A stretch of 64,000 bases of DNA from Carnegiea gigantea (Eukaryota > Streptophyta > Magnoliopsida > Caryophyllales > Cactaceae), in contig JAKOGI010000447.1 in assembly GCA_029747015.1 (NCBI GenBank), forward strand, positions 62,001 through 126,000. The letters are read 5' to 3'. Positions 57,301-64,000 of this stretch are shown here, one piece after another (within the stretch, counting starts at the first letter, position 1; the number at the start of each line of letters is the position of its first letter). Both the position numbers and the translations under genes were made by a program. Under the pieces are notes generated by a model, which saw only the letters and a list, made by a program, of their open reading frames with translations, searched no databases and had not been told where the DNA came from.

Positions 57301-57634
57301 TTAAGAGCTCCCCAAGTAGGTCCAGGCTTAAATTGAGAAGGCAAATGAGCGTTACTAAGATCAAGCCAACAAGCATCGCAAACAAACCTTGTTTAAACCG
57401 GGTGATCTAGTGTGGTTGCGCCTTAGGAAGGAGAGATTTCCTTCCAAAGGGAAGTCTAAGTTAACACCTGAAGCTGATGGTCCATTTGAAGTGCTTGAGA
57501 AGGTTAACAATAATACTTACAAGATAGATCACCCAGGGAAGTATGGCGTTTCTTACACCTTCAATGTGACGGACCTCAAGCCCTACTATGAAGATGATCT
57601 CTTTGTGAATTTTAGGGAAAATTCTTTTCAATGA
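54353..57634 (+). pseudogene. CRM-like pol, internal 2
   Basis: Order as in copy 1. Protease region near 54530; RT with [19 protein letters not shown] (the catalytic Asp of the first motif is Gly) and [12 protein letters not shown] (55560-55640); TGA at 55767; RNase H with [18 protein letters not shown] and [15 protein letters not shown] (56030-56250); integrase zinc finger with LREVHRGSMVRHF and CSTCQVSK; core with VDFVLGLSR and SDHDSKF; the TDGQ/E part is frameshifted near 57045-57080. The C-terminal frame 57389-57634 reads KPGDLVWLRLRKERF, LTPEADGPFEVL, YGVSYTFNVTDLKPYYEDD and stops at NSFQ. Confidence 0.88.
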
Positions 57635-57642
57635 GGCAAGGG

Positions 57643-58937
57643 TAATGTACCCATGAGGATCATAATGATGGTCGATCCCAAGGGCTGCCCAAGCTCAAGG
57701 GAATCCCAAAGGTCCTCAAAGTCATGAGAAATTAACTAAAAGACCAAGTAAGCTATTGCTCAGTTCTGTCCAGTGCTGGTAACAAATGTTTGACTTTAGT
57801 TTCCTAAACAATCGATTTGTTGAGTCTATAATTTTTACTTGGGATTTTAGTTCAAGAAGTTAGCTTTCTAATAAAATAAGTTTCAAGTCATTAGGACTTC
57901 GTATTCCCATCCAAATCAGCCTCCAAAGCCCAACTATCCAAACTGCCTAGTTGATCCAAAACTGTACCTAATTTTGTGGAACAGTTTCTCTTAACCTTGG
58001 ACTAACCTAGGGACATGAAAGTATACTTTTTTGAACCTTTATAAGTTAATTTATAGGCCATGATAAGTATTCTGAGCCAATCAAGCGTTAATTAGCATAA
58101 AGGATGCATTTCAGGAAGCCTGACTTTTCAGTTCCAGTTTTGACCATCTAAATTGTGCGGACAATTTCTCTCAAACGGCAGGTCTAAATCTAGTGAAACT
58201 TTCTGCATTAGAAAATATCCTCCTCAAGCTTTCATATCACTCCTAGTTCATTAAATGTGGAATAGAAACAAGAGCGTTATGGCGCGATGAAGCTAACCCT
58301 ATTACAGTGCGAAAACGCGGATGTTTAGAAGCATTATTTGCGAGTGGATTCATCACCCTAGGGGAACAAATACACGTCGAGCTGATTCCAAGGATGTATA
58401 TATCTATGTTAAGATGGGAATTCAAGATGAAAAATCTACAAGTTGATTGAGAAAAGTCTCAATACTCCTAATTTTTGGATTCACATTGTTTTTGCCATAG
58501 TTATTTAGCAAGTTGCTTTTATATTTTCAATGCTGGTCTAGCAAGTTATAGTTTGTATTTTCCTATATATGATGAGTCCCCTGGAGTATTGGCTAGCTCT
58601 ATAAAATCCATACTCAAATCAAGTTGAATAACAAGTTGTGAGTTAAAGAAAGGTTGAGTTCAAACTCCCTCTAATTTTCCCTCTCTTGCTTATCTCCAGT
58701 TTAGCTCTCCAGGCTGGTGTTCAAGAGGATTTTATGATGTCTTGAGTGGTGATATCTGATCTCACTGGATCTAAAGGTGGAGCTCTAATTATCATGGTGG
58801 TGATATTGTATCCAAGCTCCTTAATTACTTATCTTTCCTTGTTGTTTACATTCAAATTGTGATCACTCTTTCTCTCTTCCTTTCACTACTAAGATCCCTT
58901 CCTTGTTCTTCATCCTTAAGGACTCAGAAGTGCATCA
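57643..58937 (+). repeat. CRM-like LTR-d, 1,295 bp
   Basis: Begins TAATGTACCCATGAGG and ends GAAGTGCATCA. Shared between internals 2 and 3, with no target duplication on either side. Confidence 0.87.
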
Positions 58938-58939
58938 AG

Positions 58940-58951
58940 TGGTATCAGAGC
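58940..58951 (+). promoter_or_regulatory. Primer-binding site, CRM internal 3
   Basis: TGGTATCAGAGC, a perfect initiator-Met complement, two bases after LTR-d. Confidence 0.9.
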
Positions 58952-59051
58952 TTAGGCTACGCTCTTGGCCGCAGCTTCTAACCCCCAACACAACCCTTTA
59001 GGCCAAACACACTCCCACCCACAAAGAACTCGTAGCTATCTAGTTTAAAGC

Positions 59052-60028
59052 ATGGCTAGTAGCATGATTTCAGAGGAGAGATTTGAGCAACTAATGAAGA
59101 TTAGTACTGAAAAGGATGCTCAACTTGAGTATCTAAGAAAGCAACTTGGGCAAGATAGGAGGAACAATCGAAGAGAGATCCAAGGCTTGCACTCCACTAG
59201 TGAGTCCAATTTGTTGAAGATGAGTCCGAGAGCAACCGTTTTGCATCAGGTGAAGAGGAGGGAGAAAGGAGGACTAGAAGACCAATGCAAGGTAAGCAAC
59301 TAGCTTTGGGTTTCAAGGTGGAAATCCAAAAGTTTGAAGGCCAACTCAATCTGAATGAGTTCATAGATTGGATGAACACCGTTGAGAGGGTGTTTGAGTA
59401 TAAGGATGTTCCTGATGATAAGAAGGTCAAGCTTGCAGCCCTAAAAGTATGTAAGTATGCTTCTATTTGATGGAGTAATGTTTCGCCAAAAAGGGATAGA
59501 AAAGGGAACGGAAAGATTAGGTCTTGGAGAAAGATGAAAGAAAAACTTAATGGCAAAATTTTTCCACCCCGCCATCTCGATGATAGCTACACCAAACTCC
59601 TTAACCTTAAGCTATAATCTAAGAGTGTGGAGGAGTATACCAGTGAGTTTGAAAAACTTGTCATGAAATGTGACATTCGGGAAAGTGAGGACCAAATGGT
59701 GGTGAGATATTTGGGAAGTTTGAATGAGTCTATTAAAAATGTAGTGGAGTAACAACACTACACTACCCTTGATGAGGTTTGCCCACTAGCCCACAGAGGT
59801 GAACTCCAAAAGAAAGCTAAGCTCAAAAGAGAACCGCCTAACCCTCCTCAAAGAACCTACCCTTTCAACAAGGGGAGCCTCCCTCCTACTGCTAAAGCCA
59901 CAAATCCACCTACAACCCCTTCCTTTCCTAAGCCTAACTCCTCAACACCACCCTGCAATCTCTTTCAGAAAAGAAGATGCTACAAGTGTCAAGGATTTCG
60001 GCATACTGCTTCGGATTGCCCAAACTAA
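59052..60028 (+). pseudogene. CRM-like gag, internal 3
   Basis: ATG 59052 opens MASSMISEERFEQLMKISTE and LEYLRKQLGQDRR. A one-base deletion after SNL near 59212 shifts the frame. Further on VERVFEYKDVPDDKKVKLAA, a TGA near 59468, then in other frames CDIRESEDQMVVRYLG and the CCHC knuckle, CYKCQGFRHTASDC, near 59979-60019. It ends with TAA 60026-60028 at the same codon as the terminal stops of the other two gags. Confidence 0.87.
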
Positions 60029-62767
60029 AAAGTCCTCACCTTGGTGGAGTAATAAGCGCTTGAAGAAGCCGAATTAATAGAGGAAGGAAGCAACAAGGAG
60101 ATTCATCTAAAGGAGTTTGAGGAAGAATGCATGGAGGCGGTAGATGAAGGATAGTTGCTTGTACTTAGGAGAGCTTTGAGTGGTCATATAGTCTCAAACC
60201 GTGAAGAGCAATGTGGGAACATATTCCGCACTCGATGTACCATCAATGGCCAAGTATGCTCTCTTATATTGGATGGTGGTAGTTGTGCAAATGTGGCCTC
60301 TACCACTTTAGTGGAGAAACCCTAACTCAAGGCCGAGCCTTACCCACAACCATACTCCGTTCAATGGCTCAACAAAGGTAAAGGTGTCCAAGTTTCTTGT
60401 CGTTGTTTAGTGGCTTTGTCAATTGGTAAAAATTATCAGGATGAGTTGTGGTCTGACATCCTTCGCATGGATGCTTGTAACATGTTGTTGGGGAGATCTT
60501 GGCTTTTTAACCATAGGGTTATACATGATGACTTCCAAAACACCTATACCCTACACAAGAATGGCCAAAAGATTACCCTTGCCCCCTTAGCCCCTCACCA
60601 AATCACCAAGCCCAAAACAAAAGAAGAACCTAAGGAAGGGGAAATGCTTCTTTTTCTCCTTGAACCAACTCTTTTAGCCTCACACCGTAAACAAAAGACC
60701 TTTAAAGAAAATTATCCTTTTTACCCAACCACAAAAAGAAACTGAAACGCCGCTCCATCCTCTAGCCAAACAACTCCTCAAAGAATACTCCCTTGTCTTT
60801 CCTGAAGAGATCCCATCCGGCCTACCCGCTTAAAGAACCATGCAACAATAAATTAACCTCATTCCTAGGGCCATTGTCTCGCTTCAAGGGATCTGAGTTG
60901 ATCAAAGTAAAGTTAAAGCAATTCAATCATGGCCCATCCCCTCTTTCATGCGTGATGTTAGGAGCTTTGACGGCCTTGCCTCCATTTACAGGAGGTTCAT
61001 ACACCATTATAGCTCCATTATTGCCCCCATGACCGAGGTATTGAAGGGAAATAAGTTTGTTTAGACACCACAAGCGCGATGATCATTTGAGGAACTCAAA
61101 GAAAAGCTCACTCATGCACTGGTCCTAACTCTCCCATGCTTTGACAAGGTGTTTGAGGTTGGATGGGATGCCTCTAGAGTAGGCATGGGAGTGGTTTTGA
61201 TCTAGGAAGGAAGACCCCTTGCTTACTTCAGTGAAAATATGAGTCAGTCAAGGAGGATGTATTCAACATATGACAAGGAGTTCTTTGCTATCATCTGTGC
61301 ACTTGAGCATTTGATTGCTAACGAGTTTATACTACATTCGGACCATGAGGCACTTAAGTATACCCAAGGACAACACAAGTTGAACTCAACGTATGCTAAG
61401 TGGGTTGAATACTTGCAATCTTTCCACTTTGTTATTACACATAAGTCCGGAAAACTCAATCAAGGTGTAGAGGCTTTATCAAGGAGGTAGCTTCTTTTGT
61501 TCAGACTTAACTATTGTGTACTTGGATTTGAACATCTCAAGTCCTTGTACAAAGGGGATTTAGACTTTGGTGAGCTATTTGAGGCTTGTTAAGTTCGGTT
61601 AAAGGGCGATTTCATGCTTCAAGGAGGTCATCTTTTCAAGGGAACAAGACTATGTGTACCTAAGTGTGGGGCCCGTGAGCTTATCCTTAGGGAAGTTCAT
61701 GGAGGATCTATGGCGGGGCATTTTGGTGAGGACAGGACCTACTTGATGGCCAAGGAACACTACTATTGGCCTCACATACTCAAGGATTTTTAAGACATTA
61801 TCAAGAGGTGTTCAACGTGCTTAGTAACCAAAAGCCATTCCCCTCCTCACAGCTTGTACAGAGCACTGCCTACACCTCAAGAACTATGGTTGGATGTTAG
61901 CATGGACTTTGTGCTAGGCCTTCCACAAACTCAATGCAACAAGGACTCAATCATGGCAATGGTGGATCAATTTTCTAAGATAGTACATTTCCTCCCTTAC
62001 CACAAGGCCAATGATGTATCATGTGTGGCTGATTTACATTCTAAAGAGGTGGTGAGACTCCATGACATTCCTCTCTCCATTGTGTCCGATCATGACTCAA
62101 AGTTCCTTAGCCACTTTTGGATTACATTGTGGAGGAAGGTTGGCACAAAGTTGAAGTTTAGTATAACTTGCCATCCCAAACGGATGGCCAAATAGAGGTG
62201 ACGAACCACACTCTAAGGGCCTTCCTAAGGGTTATAGCCAAGAAGAATTTGAAGGCTTGGGACTTGCTTCTTCCTCACGCCGAGTTTGCCTGCAATCACG
62301 CTCTAAGTAGAACTACCAACTAGTCCCCATTCAAGGTAGTTTATGGGCAAAACCCCCTTGGGCCTCTTTATCTTGCGCTACGTCAGTAATGGGAGAAGAT
62401 GAACGTTAAAGCTAGCAAATGGGGATGGGAGATTCAAGAACTCCACAAGCAGGTCCAAGCTCAAATTGAGAAGGTAAATGAGTGCTACCAAGATCAAGAT
62501 AACAAGCATCGCAAACAAGCCTTGTTGGAACCGGGTGATCTGGTATGGGTGCACCTTAGGAAGGAGAAATTTACCTCTAAAAGGAAGGCCAAGTTAATGC
62601 CCAGAGCCATTGGTCCATTTGAAGTGCTTGACAAGGCCAACAAAAATGCTTACAAGATAGCTCTTCCAAGGGAGTATGGTGTTTCTTGCACCTTCAATGT
62701 GGTAGAACTCAAGCCCCACTATGAAGATTATCTCCTTGAGAATTTGAGGGAAAATTCTTTTCAATAA
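60029..62767 (+). pseudogene. CRM-like pol, internal 3, RT core deleted
   Basis: The protease-linker frame (60410-60745) has GRSWLFNHRVIHDDFQNTY. Then the sequence jumps at 60875/60876 from the start of RT (LIPRAI) to the thumb ([14 protein letters not shown]), losing about 0.6 kb that includes the YFDD box. RNase H is partial with [14 protein letters not shown] (about 15 bp missing near 61307). The integrase zinc finger, core ([22 protein letters not shown]) and C-terminus (GDLVWVHLRKEKF, LMPRAIGPFEVLD, VVELKPHYEDYLLE) remain, ending TAA after NSFQ. Confidence 0.88.
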
Positions 62768-62775
62768 GGGAAGGA

Positions 62776-64000
62776 TGATGTACCTATGGAGGATCATGAT
62801 GATGGTCAAGCCCAAGAGCTGCCCAAGCCTAAGGAAATCCAAGAGGTCCTCAAAATCGTGAGAAATAAACTAGAAGACCAATGCCCGGTTCTGTCTAACA
62901 TAAGCAGTAACTTTCTGACTTTAGTTTCCTTATGAATTGGTAACTTAAGCCCTTAATTTTGCCTTGGAGTTTAGTTAAAGAAGTTATCTTTCTAATCAAA
63001 CAAGTTTCAAGTTATTCGAACTTTGTTTGCTTCTCCAAATCAGCCTCCAAAGCCCAACTGTCCAAACTGCCTAGTTGATCTGAAATGTTACCCGATTTTG
63101 TTGGTCCGTTTCTCCTAACCTTAGACTTAGGAACCTAAAAATATAATTTTTGGGAAACCTTGTGCATTGGCTTCAAGTTCATTATAAGTATTCTGGGCTA
63201 AGTCAAGTGCCAATAAGCATAATGGATGCATTTCAAGAGGCCTAACTTTTCTATTCCAGCTTTGACTATCTGAATTGTGTAGACAATTTCTCTCTAGCTA
63301 CAGGTCTAAATCCAGTGAAACATTTTGCATTAGAAAATAGACTCTACAAAATTTCATATGACTCCTAGTTCACCAAATTTGGACCAGAAACAAGAGAGTT
63401 ATGGCTCAATGAATCTGACCCTACTGGAGTGTGAAAACACAGATGCCTTGAGGCTTTAAACGCGAATGGATTCATCATCCCTAGGGGAACAAATACATGT
63501 CCAATTGATTCCGAGTATGCATCTGCCTATGTTAAGATGGGAATTCAAGATAACAAATCTCGAAGCTGATGGAAACAAGTCTCAAGACTCCTAGTTTTTG
63601 GATTTACATTGTTTTTGCCATAGTTATTTAGTAACTTGCTTTTATATTTTCTATAATAGTCGAGCAAGTTGTATTTCATATTTTCCTATGTAAGATGCGT
63701 TCCTTAGCATATTGACCAGCTCTATAAAAGCCATACTCAAATTAATTTGAATAACAAGTTGAGAATTAAAGAAAGGTTGAGTTCAAACTCCCTCTAAGTT
63801 TCCCTCTCTTGATTATCTCGAGTTTAGCTTTCTACAGTGGGGTTGAAGGGGCTTTTATGATCTTTGAGTAGTGATATTTTATCTCACTAGATATAAAAGT
63901 TGAGCTCCTAGAATCTTGGTGGTGATATCTTATCCAAGGTCCTTCGCTACTTATCTTTCTTTGTTGTTTGCATTCAAATCGTGATCATTGCTTGTCTATT
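62776..64000 (+). repeat. CRM-like LTR-e, cut by the window end
   Basis: Begins TGATGTACCTATGGAGG directly after the purine tract AAGGGAAGGA. The visible 1,225 bp reach a point about 70 bp short of the LTR end. The pol frame, if read through its TAA, continues about 50 codons into it. Confidence 0.88.

Larger units (their letters stand above)
8876..64000 (+). mobile_element. CRM-like chromovirus tandem array (4 LTRs, 3 internal regions)
   Basis: The order is LTR-a (8876-10167), internal 1 (10168-14604), LTR-b (14605-14640 plus 52036-53284), internal 2 (53285-57642), LTR-d (57643-58937), internal 3 (58938-62775), LTR-e (62776 to the window end). Neighbouring internal regions share one LTR with no target duplication between them, as expected after unequal recombination. 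The left flank of LTR-a (AACAATA) differs from the purine tract before the other LTRs, so the array begins there. The CRM-like label rests on RT/integrase style, the LTR ends TGATG...CATCA, and a pol frame that runs into the LTR; the clade could be a close chromoviral relative. The array is interrupted by 37.4 kb of nested elements. Confidence 0.82.

Overview
This window is plant nuclear DNA made almost entirely of long terminal repeat (LTR) retrotransposons. It is probably heterochromatic and possibly pericentromeric. A flowering plant is indicated by Ty3/gypsy elements of the Tekay/Del, CRM-like, Athila and Tat types, by primer-binding sites complementary to plant initiator-Met and Asp tRNAs, and by a relic of a DEMETER/ROS1-type 5-methylcytosine DNA glycosylase, a plant gene family. 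I cannot name the species. No intact host gene is present, and every gag-pol region carries stops, frameshifts or deletions.

Layout. (1) 1-4633 (+): exons of a dead DEMETER/ROS1-like gene with recognisable AG/GT splice sites. One of its exons was hit by a 280-bp TRIM retrotransposon (1943-2222, exact 5-bp target duplication) and by a 706-bp non-autonomous hAT element (2335-3040). A hAT MITE with an exact 8-bp duplication lies upstream (716-1040). (2) About 4770-8875 (-): remains of a gypsy LTR and of a Tat-type pol. The Tat pol is split at a tryptophan codon by another hAT-like element (7422-7999). (3) 8876 to beyond the window end (+): a tandem array of a CRM-like chromovirus, LTR-internal-LTR-internal-LTR-internal-LTR, which is the product expected from unequal recombination between LTRs. 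(4) The first shared LTR of that array, about 36 bp from its start, holds a 37.4-kb nest (14641-52035). The nest consists of a Tekay-like element (Tek-A). Its 5' LTR is split by an Athila element (14906-29255, minus strand) and its 3' LTR by a second Tekay element (Tek-B, 39520-51736). The Athila pol is itself split by a gag-only element (20553-25490).

Each nesting boundary was placed by pairing the interrupted sequence with a second copy and by finding target-site duplications: CCAAG/GCAAG for Tek-A, GATAC/ACTAC for Athila, CATAT/CATAC for Tek-B and AAAAA for the gag-only element. Counting the Tat fragment as the base, there are five layers, in the order Tat, CRM array, Tek-A, Athila and Tek-B, then the gag-only element.

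The least expected signals are four. The DNA-demethylase relic is broken by two mobile elements in one exon. Tek-B has an open acidic reading frame of about 250 codons between its 5' LTR and gag, in an element whose gag-pol is full of stops. The gag-only element shares gag type, LTR ends and primer type with the CRM-like family, which suggests a parasite and helper pair. The two LTRs of Tek-B differ by about 10-13% on the left but only about 2-4% on the right, which suggests gene conversion.
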